A stretch of DNA of 64,000 nt from Buddleja alternifolia (taxonomy: Eukaryota; Streptophyta; Magnoliopsida; Lamiales; Scrophulariaceae): the NCBI GenBank assembly GCA_019426215.1, contig CM033391.1, positions 8,358,708-8,422,707 on the forward strand, written 5' to 3'. Numbering within the stretch: the stretch's first letter is position 1; every line of letters starts with the position of its first letter. The notes below the pieces were generated by a model. It was given only the letters and a program-made list of their open reading frames with translations. It did no database searches and had not been told where the DNA came from. A program made the position numbers and the translations under genes. Shown in pieces: positions 27,306-39,739 of this stretch.

Positions 27306-27858
27306 AGGGATAATGACATTTTCTAATCCAAATTATTTGGGCTTTTGCACTTTTGTAAACAAATTTTTTTTTTCCACTTTTTTATCTGAACTAAACGGGT
27401 TTTGCAGTATTTTATCTAAACTTGTTTATTTTTTACACTTTCTTATATGAACTACACGGATTTTACAAAATTTTATACTCGGTGGAATATTTGCCGGAAT
27501 TTCATTACATACATTGCATATGACCATTTTTAGGGTAAAAATGATATTTAATGGAACTTACGGTTCAATATTTTTATCCTTTTAAGTTGAAATGATATTT
27601 TGATTAGTAGAATTCAAAATAGCGAAACCACAATAAATTGTTGTTTCAATTGATAAAACTTCATATTTATCCTTAAAAAGATCACATGTGATATATATGA
27701 TGGAACCTCGGCGGAGTACTCCGGCTATTTGGCCGAAAAATGCTAAAATATAAAGTTTTGTAAAACTAAATGTAGTTTGGATAAAAAAATGAAAAAGAAA
27801 AAAGTTTGTTTATAAAAATGAAAAAGGAAATGCTCGAGTACATCAATAATCATTGTAG
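27306..27858. mobile_element. probable MITE with imperfect long inverted repeats
   Basis: The left arm contains TTTTGTAAACAAATTTTT, then CACTTTTTTATCTGAACTA. The right arm in reverse contains TTTTTATAAACAAAC, then CATTTTTTTATCCAAACTA. Ends and target duplication are not resolved. Confidence 0.4.
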
Positions 27859-28080
27859 GCAATATGAAAGAAGAAGAAGAATTGTCGTGATTTCTGAAGC
27901 GAGAGAATCCCGAAAGTTGTTCTATTATTGCTCTGGGCATAGTTCTCTAATTGGTGTATGTGATACATGAATGAAGAAGATAAAGACATCGATAAATCAA
28001 CTAATAGGCATAATTCAAAAGGTGAATGTACAAGCAACTTTGTACAAGAGGGCCAAAACAAGTTATGGGTATTAAACTTG

Positions 28081-28540
28081 GGAAAATTTTTATTTTTGGT
28101 CCCATATGTTTGATCATTTTTAATTTTGGTCCCATTCATTATTGGATTCTCACATTATGACCTATAAGTTTGAAAAAGTTCTCACATGTGGCCCCAATCG
28201 AATTTTTCATCCAAAATTTAACGGTCAACTCCGTTAGTCAACATTTTGACCAATTATTTAGGGAAAATTTTGTGCGTGAATGCACTCACACATGGATTAT
28301 ATTCAATATCACGATATTTTTATTCAATATCATGCACCACATACACACACAAAAATTCCCAAAAAAGCTAGTCAAAATATTGACTAACGAAGTTGACCGA
28401 TAGTTTTTGGATGAAAAATTCATTTGGGACCAAATGTGAGAATTTTTCAAAATTATTTGACACAATGTGAGAATTTCATAACGAATGAGATCAAAATTAA
28501 AAAAGTGCCTAACATATGGGACAAAAAATACAATTTTTCC
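28081..28540. mobile_element. Mutator-like MITE, 460 bp, ~170-bp inverted repeats
   Basis: The arms begin GGAAAATTTTTATTTTTGGT on the left and, in reverse, GGAAAAATTGTATTTTTTGT on the right. They stay paired through ATTCTCACAT, TTTTTCATCCAAAA and GTTAGTCAA. The flanks TTAAACTTG and TTAAACTCA match at 7 of 9 bases. The short frames here come from the arms. Confidence 0.8.
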
Positions 28541-29196
28541 TTAAACTCATGCTTTGTTTATTTGTCAGGAAATGACATTCAAATTTTGATAAGATATTTG
28601 ATAATCAGATTTTCGTTAATCTGGTACATAATAGCGTTTGTTGTCTCTAGGGTCTTAGATAAAGAAATAATCATTTCTTCATATTTGGTCCGTGCACATT
28701 TAGTGAGGAATCAAACTCACATTGAAGACTTTGACTAAGTAAACCTTATTTTTAGTCATGTTATTTGAATATTTTGTATCATCCAAGTATATGAAATTTT
28801 TGTGATTGAAAAATTCTTATTATTTCATGATATACTAAATATAATTGTTATACTCAGTTAATATTTAGATATTAAATATTAAAATAATCAATTAGTTTGA
28901 TTGAGATGCCTTCAAAGCAATTCATAGGTCTAAAATGTCCACTCAATTCGAAGAATTTACCACAAGGTTTTAATATATTTTATTATTGAATTTTGTAGTA
29001 CAAAGTACAAACAATGCCCTGAACTGGATGAATGATCTGTTTAATTAGGAAATCTAGACATATACGTAAAACGCATTGATTAAGGCAACCAAAAATAAGT
29101 AAAATTAATTTTATTCCGCACATCGCTCTATTTCAAATATCTCAAATAAAGATATGTGGTTATTTTGACTCTTATGTTAAGATATTGGGATTAAAT

Positions 29197-29470
29197 ATAT
29201 ATTTTTTAAAGATAAAATTTATTTATTTATTTTTTTTAAACAAACTTGCATTCAACCTCAATAAAACACTTACAACCAAAAAGCACAAGGTACTACCTTG
29301 TCTTGAGAATCAAAGCAACAAATAAGACAACTTATAAGACAACTTACAAGCCAACTACATCCTCCGAAATAAGGTTATTATTATTTTATCCCACGAGTTA
29401 AGCCCTATAACCCGTGCAATGTCAACAGTAAACCGACTACACGACCCATTTATCGAGCTCTTGCCGATCG
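29197..29470 (-). mobile_element. short retroposon (5'-truncated LINE-type tail)
   Basis: The insert is flanked by 17-bp repeats AGATATTGGGATTAAAT (29180-29196) and AGATATTGGGGTTAAAT (29471-29487) with one mismatch. Read on the minus strand it ends in an A-rich tail (plus-strand poly-T at about 29197-29245). The preceding TTTTGGTTGTAAGTGTTTTA resembles the 3' untranslated end of plant L1-type LINEs. No pol III boxes are evident, so a truncated LINE is favoured over a SINE. Confidence 0.6.
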
Positions 29471-29653
29471 AGATATTGGGGTTAAATGTTTTTTAGTTGT
29501 TTGGTAAACTGTCTAATAATGAATAATAAAAAAATGATTGTTCAGATAAAAATTTGAGACAAATGTCAATCAAACGCATTTTTCATTGAAATTTAAGACT
29601 TTTCGGGGAATATCTACTAAAACATTTATTTGGGGTATATTTCAGAAGGTGCC

Positions 29654-30515
29654 TGTTTACACTAAAAATGAAAATGAGTTTTATGAATTAGAAAACCCAA
29701 ATGGCCCAACACTGATTAATGGGCCCCGAGATAAAAGATTAAGTCCATTATAATAATAACAATGCACAGAGTGATGGAATGGGCCCAATGAGAGTCTAAA
29801 TTTGGCAGAATAACAAGGTGGGCTCAAAGGTGTTAATTCCAAGGCAGGTTCAAAAAGTCGGGAATTCTGTAAGAAAAGCAACCCACCAAGACGAAGGAAT
29901 TTTGAAAAAGAAGTTAGAAGCAGTTCCCGACGGTTGAGAACGTGGGATCACGAAGCGGAGATAAAAACGAAAGAGGAAAGAGAGAGAGAGAAAAAAAGGG
30001 GAGAATCATCAACACTTATTTACTCTTTTCTTAGGAGTAGGCGTAATTAGTAGTCTATAGCGTAGATTAGCAGTAGTCATAAGCAATAATAGTTTGTCAA
30101 GAATCGCTGGATCCGGTCTTCAGGGTTTGTACTGGCATTCGATCAGTTGTAATCTTCCCGAATTGAAGACTTTCATGGAGGTATAAATTATCTTTTTTTA
30201 GATTTCAGTATTTGATAGGTGATTTGTATCTTGACTTAAGTTTTCCATTCATCACTATCGTATTCAAAAGAAAGATTCTCACGTAGGTATAAGGTTATCT
30301 TTTGTCAGATTTAAGTATCTGAGAGATAATTTTTATCTGGACTTGAATCTTATCTTTCATCTTATTATTGCATTCGAAGATAATAATCAACTTCTAATTT
30401 AAGACTTGAACCACCGAAATAGCGTGTTGAAAGATAATCTCAAGATATAGATTATCGCGGGGCTTAGAACGCGTATTTGGATCCACCCTAGTCTAGTTTG
30501 TTTTTAAACGAAATA
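29654..30515 (+). repeat. 5' LTR (862 bp)
   Basis: It is nearly identical to 39740-40615 along its length. The 3' copy carries a 13-bp insertion (around CGAACGCAGGGG) absent here, plus scattered point differences. The terminal CA has mutated to TA. Confidence 0.92.
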
Positions 30516-30521
30516 AGTTTT

Positions 30522-30539
30522 TGGCGACCACAGTGGGAG
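30522..30539 (+). promoter_or_regulatory. primer-binding-site-like sequence
   Basis: TGGCGACCACAGTGGGAG lies 6 bp after the 5' LTR, the expected place for a tRNA primer site. The cognate tRNA was not verified; the form resembles the Arg-type sites of Tat/Ogre-like elements. Confidence 0.55.
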
Positions 30540-30592
30540 TCGGTTTTGATAACTGACGTTTTAAAATCCTTTAGAAACAAGTTTCTTGTATA

Positions 30593-33500
30593 ATGTCTGA
30601 GGATTCACTCAGAGACGATTTGGGTGATGATGGTGATACTCAACCAATTGCGAGACAAAAGGTTAGAGTGGACAAAATGTACGAACAATTTGTCCGGGTT
30701 ATGAAACAGACCTTAGCGGGTGCTCGCGAAGATCAAAGAAGAGAATTTGATGATCAGTACCGAGCATTAGCACAAGAGTCGGCCCGAATATTCACTGCAA
30801 TTGTGCAAGACATTGCAGTGAACGCTCGAGATGGATTGGTTCGAGAGGTTACTCGAGTAATCACCGAATTAGGAGAAATCTTTAATCAAACGTGTGATGT
30901 TTTCTCGAATATGATAAATACCCAGGTAGCCTTAGCACTCGAACCCTTAATTAGCAGGCATAACACTCTAGTAGAAAAAGTATCTCAATTAATATCAATA
31001 GAACCTAGGATTCGAACCAGGACAGTCAATCCAAATGAAGTTCCCCTCGGATATCCTCGAGAAGAAAGATTCGAGATTGGCTAGTCTTCGAATCAAACTC
31101 CGTTTCCTTCGAGTCAGGTTCCATTTGAGGAGCAGCGCTTCTCGAATCCATAAAGTGATGGGGGGCATCCACGTGTAAGTCAAGTGTATGCCTATACGAG
31201 TCAATTTACTCCTCAGCCAGCAAGGCTAAATGTCTCCATACCACCGAATGGTCTGGAACAAATGCCCGCTGGGTATCCGCTAAATGTTAACCTTGGAAAT
31301 CCTGAACCAAATATTGGTTATACTTAGGGGTATTACAATGGGACGCAGAGTGTGCCTCAAGGTCAACCACATATAGGGCCTTCGAATGCACCCTTTAATG
31401 TAGGAAACCAAGGTTTGCCCAATTATCAGACAAACCAAGGTTGTTCCCTAGTTCCTTAACCGGGTCAGCATTTAACTGGTATACGAATTTATCACCTAAT
31501 TCGATACATACTTGGGACGAAATACAATTCCAGTTCCAAAATTATTTTGCTCGAACCGAACCGAGCATGACTATGAGTGACTTAGCCAAAATTAGGCAGA
31601 GTACTGGAGAGTCAATAGAGGAATTCTTAGCCCGATTTAAGAAAGCTAGAATCAAGTGTCATTTAAACCTCTCCGAGTCCGAATTTGTACAGTTGGCCCA
31701 ACAAAACATGGCCTTCGAATATAGGGTAGAATTTGACGGAATGATGTTTTCTGACTTCTGAAGCCTAGCAGAAAGTGCAATAAGATACGAATATATGTTG
31801 AAATTGGAAAGCCAGAGAAAACATCAGGGATTCAATACCTTTGAAGTAGGTATTCCATGGGCATTCGAAGATGCCTATGAAATATACCTGGCAGAATTTA
31901 TCAAAGGACCCTCATTTCAGTGTGGGGCTCTCAAAAGAAAGGACTGTGTAGCTACAAGTTCTTTTCAAACGAAAAAGGAAAAAGAGTATAATTTTGATGT
32001 AACAAAAACAGAGAACATATTCGATTGGCTCCTTGCGAATAAAAAAATTAAATTAAAAGGGAAACATCGAATACTTTCGAAGGCAGAGACTAAAGGAAAG
32101 CCATATTGTAAATGGCACAATGCTTTTTCACACGAAACAAATGAGTGTATTATGTTTAGGAGTTTGATACAAGAAAAATTAGACTCGAAAGGTATTATTT
32201 TCCCAGATACTTAAAAAATAAATATTGATGAAGACCCATTTCCTGTTCTAAATTTCGAGATTAATACTGTGGATATTAACGAGTTCGAACATTCTAATTT
32301 GCAGGTACAAAAAGAGGCCAAGTTGGTAAATCGCTTGTTCAACAGGCCGATAGATGAGGGAGTGCTGACATTCCCCAAGGTGAAAGATGAAGGCTTAGAA
32401 GGCATGTGTAGATGGCACATGAATACCATGCACACCACCGATGAATGCCAGATTTTCAGGTGCTTTGTTGCGAAACAATATGAGAGAGGTGCGGTATGCC
32501 TGTCAGGAATTGATAAGAGAATTTTAAAGTTTGATCAGGATAGGAAACCAAAAGAGCAAGAGGCAGTAGTCGAGGTAAAGGCACCAGCTCGAGGAAAAGA
32601 GAGAAAGTCCTACAAGGAGGTACTCGAAACCCTTGTGTGCGGAACTGTTTACCAAACACCTGCTAAGGTGGTAAAAAACTTGACCCAATTACAGAAAGCA
32701 CTATGTAATCAGTGTGCCGACGCACTGCACTATGAACTGGTGAGGCTATCGGAGATCCTAAATGATCCAGATTGGATTCTCGCGTATCAAGGAGAATGGA
32801 ATAAAAGGCAACGGTATGAGGCAAATGACCAATTCTTTGGAACAATGCCTTACAATAGGCACTTTCGAGGAAAAGGAGGAAGAGGATATGAAAGATCTGC
32901 ACCGTCTGGCAGGAATTCACCCTTCGATCATTTGGGTGGATACCGCAGGCATATCGAGAAAAAAAAAGATGACCACCCGAAGGTTATCGCTCAATAGGTG
33001 GCCTACTCTCGAGCAGCGGTGGCCTTGGAAATGCAACAGGAGGCAATGATTGCCAATCTAAGGGTCGAAAAAGAGGCTTTATCGAAAGGGATCTTGAAAT
33101 AAAAAATAGTCAAGAACCCTAGTGGGAAAGATCTCGAGAAGGATGTTGATCAACTGAGCGACCAACTAAAAGATGTAAGTATGAAAGGAAAAGGTATCAT
33201 GATCAAAGATGATGAAGAGTTGGGAGATTTTGAGTCTGGAGACTACCTGGATATTTTACTCGGAGACGCGCCATATGAGGAGTCAGCAAACGAAGCTGAC
33301 TTAAAGGCAAAAGAAGCTTCGTTGGAAAGAATTCTGAAACTCTAGGAGGATAGGGACATAGATATGGTAACTGTGCTGCCAGCCGAATTCGCAGCCAAAG
33401 AAAGTACGGATGAGGAAGAAAATCTGCTCGAACTCACGACTGACCCGGAGAAAGGTAACCCATTATGTTTTCAAATTACTAGTGACAAATCACTCGAAGA

Positions 33501-33605
33501 AAATAGACATAAAATGGAAAATTTAGCCAAAACTTCTTACAAAAATATTAAAGGAGCATTACTCGACAAATGCTTAAGACTTAAGAAAATACAGAGAACT
33601 AGATA
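30593..33605 (+). pseudogene. Ty3/gypsy-type gag polyprotein remnant
   Basis: Open segments 30593-31084, 31441-31761, 31795-32214 and 32269-32997, then 33364-33606, are consecutive and interrupted by stops or shifts. The core at 31441-31761 is a retrotransposon gag domain (LTGSAFNWYTNLSPNSIHTW, then IRQSTGESIEEFLARFKKAR). Downstream, two short Cys/His-like segments recur, CKWHNAFSHETNECIMF and CRWHMNTMHTTDECQIF, a duplicated pattern typical of gag in Tat-like elements. The leading frame (MSEDSLRDDLGDDGDTQ) is helical and charged. The region stops before any protease or RT. Confidence 0.8.
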
Positions 33606-33717
33606 AGATATCTAAAGCCGAATCAAAGGCATCTCTTTCGAGTACAGCAGGTTCGTTCAAAGCTGAGATGTTCCCTTCGACTTGGTCAGCTGACTGGATC
33701 AGGCGATCCCGTTCAAG

Positions 33718-36700
33718 TTAAAGATCGGCGATTTGGGCATCGAGAGCGGCAATTCGAGCCAAATAACTATCACGAGAACCCTCTAGGACGGTGATCTGGC
33801 CATGGAGTTGATTCATTTGTTGAGAATGGCTAAAAGACACTGTTTCAGTGAAAGGGTTGATACCCTGATCTGCAAGAGAGCGGAGACGAGTTAGGCTATT
33901 CTCGAAAACCTCTCGGGCCGTTTGGAACATGGGAAGCCAGGTACTGGCCATCCTCGAAGCTGCTTCATCAAGGAGAAAATGGAGCTCCACTAGCAGATGA
34001 GAATCATTAAGCTTATGCTTTATGTCCATAAGGGCTTCGTTTAGGACAACTTGAGAGAACACGATCGACGCCGCCTCATCTAAGAAAGAAAATCCCGAAG
34101 TTAAAATGTCAAACTATAAAGGCTAATGATGTATTGTACAATCGACGAGATAGATATATACCTTCAGCTGGGGCAGCAAGGGCCATGGTAGAGCTCAAAG
34201 TTCCAGGATCCGTGACCAAGCTAGATGAGATAGCCAAAGGAGAAACATCTTCAACCTCTTCTATTTGAACTGAAGAGGAAATATGAGAAGAATCCAGTGC
34301 AGGCCGAACTTGGGATCCAAGAGCAAGGTTCGTACTGATGTTGTGAAGAATAGAAGAATCCACAACGATGGTGGATACTCGTGCTGTAGTGTCAATAGAT
34401 AATCGCACTGAGGATGGTAAGCCAGATATGCCTAAATTTTCGAGAAAAGAAGGTCCTGAAAAGAGTTGTTCATAAATATAAATATATGGGGTGTCGAAAT
34501 CTTCCTAAAAATATAAAACATACATATGACACAAGACTTTACCTGACAAAGAAAATCTTGAGAGGTCGGGAGCAGTGCTCGTAATAATCTCTGGACCGGT
34601 ATCTACTTCCTCGAAAGCAGTACTCAGTAAACTCCCTTGAGTAAGAGGGAGAGGTAGAATATCAGAAGGAAGTATTGCATCAAAGACGCACCAGTGACTA
34701 TATGGCACAAAGAAACCTCGAAATATTTAACCAATTAAGAAAACTAAATGATACCTTCGAAGGTGCCCAGAGTAAGGTCTTTTTCGATTGGAGCCTGGTG
34801 AATCCCAAGCTCAGGCAAAGCTTCCTCAGGAATGGGCGAAGCCGATTTGGTCTCGAAATCGGGCGAACCCTCTTCAAGGATGGTCGCAGTATTATCCTCG
34901 ACATCGGTTTCGACAGCTAATGTCTCAGTTTCGAAAATAGCGGCTCCACCCGAAGAACCTGCAGGAAAAAAAAGCACAAATATAAACAATTTTCAGAGCA
35001 AAGAAATAATCTTCGAATAAAGGGTTAAGAATAGTCGAGTAATTACTTGATGCTCCGAGAGACCCTTGTGTGCGAAGGCGTTTCCTGGACCTTGGTTGAA
35101 GAGCATATTGTGTTGCATCATCCTCTTCATCTTCTCCTTCGCCAAATGCTCGAGGGGGTTCTTCTCGACGAACTGAAGCTGGAGGCTCCCGAATGGTGAT
35201 TGCACTCCGTTTACGAGTGGCACGTGCAGGAATATCAGACAACTCAGTTGTAGTGAACGAGTCTTGAAGAGCTCGAGACAGAGCAACAGCTTCCTGAACT
35301 TGAGGATCATCTCGCTCGAATCTCCACCCCGAGGCCAGATCATAAGGGATGATGTAATCATTATCCTGTAGAAGGAAAAAGATAAATTTAAAAATACGAA
35401 AATATATTGACTAGAAATTACATGAATATTCTATGTAACCTCGTTCGATAAGAGGCCCGAGAGTTGAGCCATATTCATTGTACCAACATAAAGTCTTGAA
35501 ATATCAATAATCTGCTTGCGAATAATTTGTCTCGATTAACTACGCCTCAAAACAGAATTCCAAAAGTCCACGAAGCATTGTTCCACTCGGAGGATTCTGC
35601 AGAAGATAAGAACAAAGCACGGAGGAACCTGGCAAGAAACTTGGTTTCGAATATGGGCTTCGGCTTTAGCCCTCTGGTGGTTCGCAATTTGAAAGACCAC
35701 GGTCGATTCATGGTACCCAAGAATGGTAAAGAGAAACATTGAGTCATGCTAAATTGACGCGAACAAAGCTACAAGATGAAAAAACGAGGGCGATTCAAGT
35801 AAAAGAAATGCTCAAAACTAGGGGCTCAAAAGACCGGATACTCGAAATGCAAGACAAACTTGATACATAAAGCTCGAGTATAAGGGATGCTCGAAATATC
35901 GGTACACTCGAGAGTCATCATGCTCGAAACACACATACACCCGAAAACCAAAACTCGAAATATCCACGTGCTCGATAATTATGCGCTCGAGAATAATGGT
36001 ATACTCAAAATATCCACATATTTGAAGATTAAATACTCAAGGGTAAAGGCATGCTCGAAATTCATAATATCGAGAAATCCTAATGCTAAGCTGCACACTT
36101 GAAATCCATAATGTTCGAGAAAAGTCCTAAAGCTCGAAAAGTAACATACTAGAAAAATATCAATCGTACAACACTGCCGAGAATGAAACAAAGTGAAATA
36201 TGTTCAAAATGAAATAATTTTACACAACTATTACCTGCGGGTTGTAGACTTCAACTCCAGGGATATGATCGGCATAGAGAAGATCTCGGGAAGATAAGAC
36301 GGACCTCCAATATGAGTGTTCCTCAATAGAAGAATCGAGCGAATCAATTACTCTCATCCAATTGGGTAAAGCGGTATGAGACCAACAGGTACGCACTTGG
36401 TCATACCGAGCCTCAAAGAAAGGGCACCAGGTGGATACATAGCCTGGGTTATAAATAGCAGCTAGAACCACTGGATAGGAAGTTTTTTCGAGAGGAATCA
36501 ATAAGTTCACACTAGCTTCCCCGTAACATGCCTAACTCGAGATAGGCTCAAATCGAAGACTAGTAGTATTTTTCGAATGCTTCTGCGCCTCCTTTCCGAT
36601 TGAACTTTCGAAGGCCCCAATAGACCGAATGTTTAGTAATTCAGGATAATAAAGAAATATCCAACATGTGAGTAACCAAAGGGGTCCGTCCAGTTTGTTG

Positions 36701-39330
36701 GCATTCGAAGGATCTTGATGAAGATTAAACATCATTCGATAAAAGTGGGCCAATACTAAAGAAGCTGATTCTACAGGCCCCATAGTGACAGCATTGTTAG
36801 CAGCCAAATTAAGGATGTTGGTCCCAAGTGGCATATGAAAGGGTCTAGAAGGGGGGGTTGAATAGACCCTTTAGTCTTTTTCGACTTCAAAAAGATTTCG
36901 TATTAAACGTATTTGGACGCTTGAAATGATAGGCGCTTGAAGTGTCTAACGCTTCACTTTAGCGTTCACATAAGATATTTGAGACTTTGTGAAGCGTCTA
37001 ATGAAGACTGTTTTATAAAGTTAACTTAGACTTCAGGAATTGAATACTTTGACCTTGTAGGTTAAGCGTTCAGTTCTTTTAATCAGGGTTAGCACAGCGG
37101 AATGATTTTGGAGTCTTCTCTTTGAAAGTTTTAGCTTCACAAGATGTTTCTTAGGTGCTTAGCTTTTGATTGTGTTTTACTTATGCAATGATATGATAGA
37201 TGAATGAAATGACTGAAAAGTAAATAACACAATATTTGTAAGGTTCGTTGGGTGGTGTAATCCCAACTACGTCCTTCTTCTCCTTTGCACTTGGAGGCAA
37301 TCCACTAAAATGATTCTCAAAGAATCACACAGAATCTTCTACAAATTAGGGAGAGATGGATGTCGATGACTTGAGCTCCTTGATCACACAGATTTCTGCT
37401 TCAAATCACTTCAATCCTCTTGCTTCTTTCACCCAGAAATGATGCAAGTATCCAACTTCGACTTCACACAGATCGCGAGGCTTGGATGGGATTTTCTAAA
37501 AGGTTTGTTTGATTTTGATGAAGTTCAAACAACTTGGTAATATCTCAGTAGGAATCTGGTTTCTTCAAAAAGAATGTTTGAGATATTTGTTGACTGTCTC
37601 AGGAATATAAGAAAAGCAAGTAGGATGTTTCTTGAATTTTCTGGCTTTTCTGAGAGTTTAAGGAATGAGATTTTAATGCAACAGCAATTTTGGCTTTTAT
37701 AAAATTGTTCCTCTTTTTTTTGTTTGTTGTTGAAGTCCTATTTATAGGTATTCTTGGAGAAAGTGTCCGTTTGACACATGCACTGGCGCGTGTCTCTCAC
37801 TTTCGCGAGTGAACAGCTTTTGTCCTTTTTCCTGAAAATCTGCTGCACGAAAGTTGGTGCTGCAGTCTGAGATAGTTGACAGTCCAATAGGGTGGCTTCT
37901 CCGTACGTCTGACATTACTTATCATATTAAATGCTCTTATCAACATTTAATGCATTTGAAATTAATACCCGTTGGTATTTAATGCTTTGAGAATATTTGC
38001 ATTAAACTCCTTCTGGACTTAGAAGTAAATTCAGGTGAAATCACTTCTGTCCCATAAGGTAACGCTTGATATAGCTGGCCAAAGTGGACGCTTGGAGACT
38101 GTATCTGTCTTCTGAGATCAGGCGCTTGAGTCTTCGAACTTTACCACTGATAAACTCACTCAGAAATCATCAGACGCTCAGCCTAAGACTATTTTGCCTA
38201 ACACTCTAAAGTAAGATAACAAAGCCTAATAAATCTATTACAAGTCTAACGCTTCAAAGCCTATACAAGTTTTCTACGAAAATAAACTTACAACTTTTTT
38301 GGGGTCTAACAAAAACTTAATTGTCATCATCAAAACTTCTAACATGAAATTCCTAACAAAGGAAGACCTTGTTCACCACGCAACCGGCGTTCATAAACAG
38401 CCGGGAAAAGACAAAATTCAAAAATAAAATCTCTTCGAAGGGAGTAGGCGGGTCATCGCAACTGGTAAAGAATTTGACCAAAGTAGTGTAAGAAATATTC
38501 ACACCTTTATTTTTGCCATGATGCTTCAACCAAGTTTCGGCGGATAATAAGAGAGCTCGGGCGTTAGGTAGCGGTTCACCAGTAGGAAGGGTTGCACCTG
38601 TCGGAGAAAGACCAGTAATCAGAGAGACATCTTCTAATGTAATCGTCTGAAAACCCCGAGGCAATACAAAGCAATTGTATGAAGGATGCCAGGAATACGC
38701 AAGAACATTTGTTGTTACCTGCTCGAAGGGAAGAACTTGATAATTGGCTATTCGAATAGGCCATTGAAGCCGATTGCCTTCCCATTTGCTATGAAGACGA
38801 TGCAACCTTTCGAAGCAAGGATATACATCAATGACCCCAATCCAACCATTGATGGGTTTGGTTTTGTTCGTCCAACCAAATTTATCTTCCACCCTAGACT
38901 GAAAACGAGGAGCATTACCCTCCAAGGGGGGCCAAGTACCCAATAAATCGGGATTACCAGCCTTAGAGGGTTCGAATGCCTCGGATCGAAATCGGGGCCC
39001 GAGTCCGACATGGTTGATGGATTGACCACTGCGATTGAGAATCCAAGGCGGAATTACATGGGTAGAGCCAAGAGAAGAAATTTTCGCATCAACATAGTGG
39101 ATTTTGAAATCCTTGATGATTTGATATAAATCTTGGGCATCTTCACAATCCAAGAGGGTCGCTTGAGCAACTAGATTGGAAAGATCATGAGGGTTAGACA
39201 TCCTCGAAGGCGAGGAAGATAAAACCTTCAAGGAGATGTTGAAAACTGAAGAAGACGAAGCCTTCGAGGGATGAGATGCTGCGAAGAAGATGAAGTCTTC
39301 GAAGATAAGGGTAAGTGCTCGAGAATTCAA
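33718..39330 (-). pseudogene. plant mobile domain (PMD) protein, antisense passenger gene with introns
   Basis: Read on the minus strand, 39330-38353 encodes a 325-residue frame with the PMD signature (WHPSYNCFVLPRGFQTITLE, then DVSLITGLSPTGATLPTGEP). A second Met at 39201 (MSNPHDLSNLV) is an alternative start. The domain continues at 36834-36532 (GPLWLLTCWIFLYYPEL) and 36510-36235, which ends at a good donor (CAG/GTAATAG). Later coding-like pieces with plausible splice sites are about 35540-35440, 35355-35030, 34960-34744, 34440-34150 and 34090-33718; the last is coiled-coil-like. PMD is the domain of MAIN/MAIL1 and of many TE genes. A 1.5-kb insertion splits the domain, so this copy is probably dead. 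Exon limits after 36235 are tentative. Confidence 0.75.
36837..38365 (-). mobile_element. LTR-like insertion (probable solo LTR) inside the PMD gene
   Basis: About 1.5 kb of unrelated sequence separates the two halves of the PMD frame. Its minus strand starts TGTTAGGAATTTCATGTTAG, then GTTTTGATGATGACAATTAA, and ends near TTCTAGACCCTTTCA, preceded by a C-rich tract. These ends resemble LTRs of Maximus/SIRE-type copia elements. There is no internal coding region. The target duplication was not resolved, so the borders are approximate within about 10 bp. Confidence 0.5.
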
Positions 39331-39385
39331 GAAGAAAAGGAAAGAGAGATAAAGTTGATAACGACGGCTAAAAGAAGGCAGTAAA

Positions 39386-39395
39386 GTATTTATAG
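39386..39395 (-). promoter_or_regulatory. TATA box of the antisense PMD gene
   Basis: CTATAAATAC on the minus strand lies about 55 bp upstream of the first Met (39330) and about 185 bp upstream of the second (39201). It is outside the 3' LTR, so the antisense gene appears to have its own promoter. Confidence 0.55.
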
Positions 39396-39739
39396 GGTTT
39401 TAGGTGTCCAATCACGAAAAGACACTTCTTTACGCAGTAGAGACGAAAAGATACTTCTTTACGCAGTAGAGAAGAAAAGGGGCTTCAAGTATTTTTTACC
39501 CGCCAAAAATACGAAGAGTCTCTTGCAAAAACAAATTGTGCTTTAGAAAGGTTTAAGTGTGGTCACGAAAAGACACGCCCGTTAAATCTACAAAAAGACG
39601 AAAAGGTATCGAAAAAGATGGCTTTTATGATAGCAGACACGATCTTCCATACCCGCCAGAATATGGAACGATGGTTAACCAGGAGACGTGTATCTTAATA
39701 TACATGAACTCGAAACATTCACGTATATTAGGGGGCATT

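Noticed and set aside
32211..32920. Minus-strand frames opposite gag
   Set aside because: Shadows of the plus-strand gag remnant, which carries the Cys/His-type pattern.
34675..35020. Overlapping plus-strand frames in the LTR element
   Set aside because: Shadows of the antisense gene; the minus-strand frame fits splice sites and an acidic domain better.
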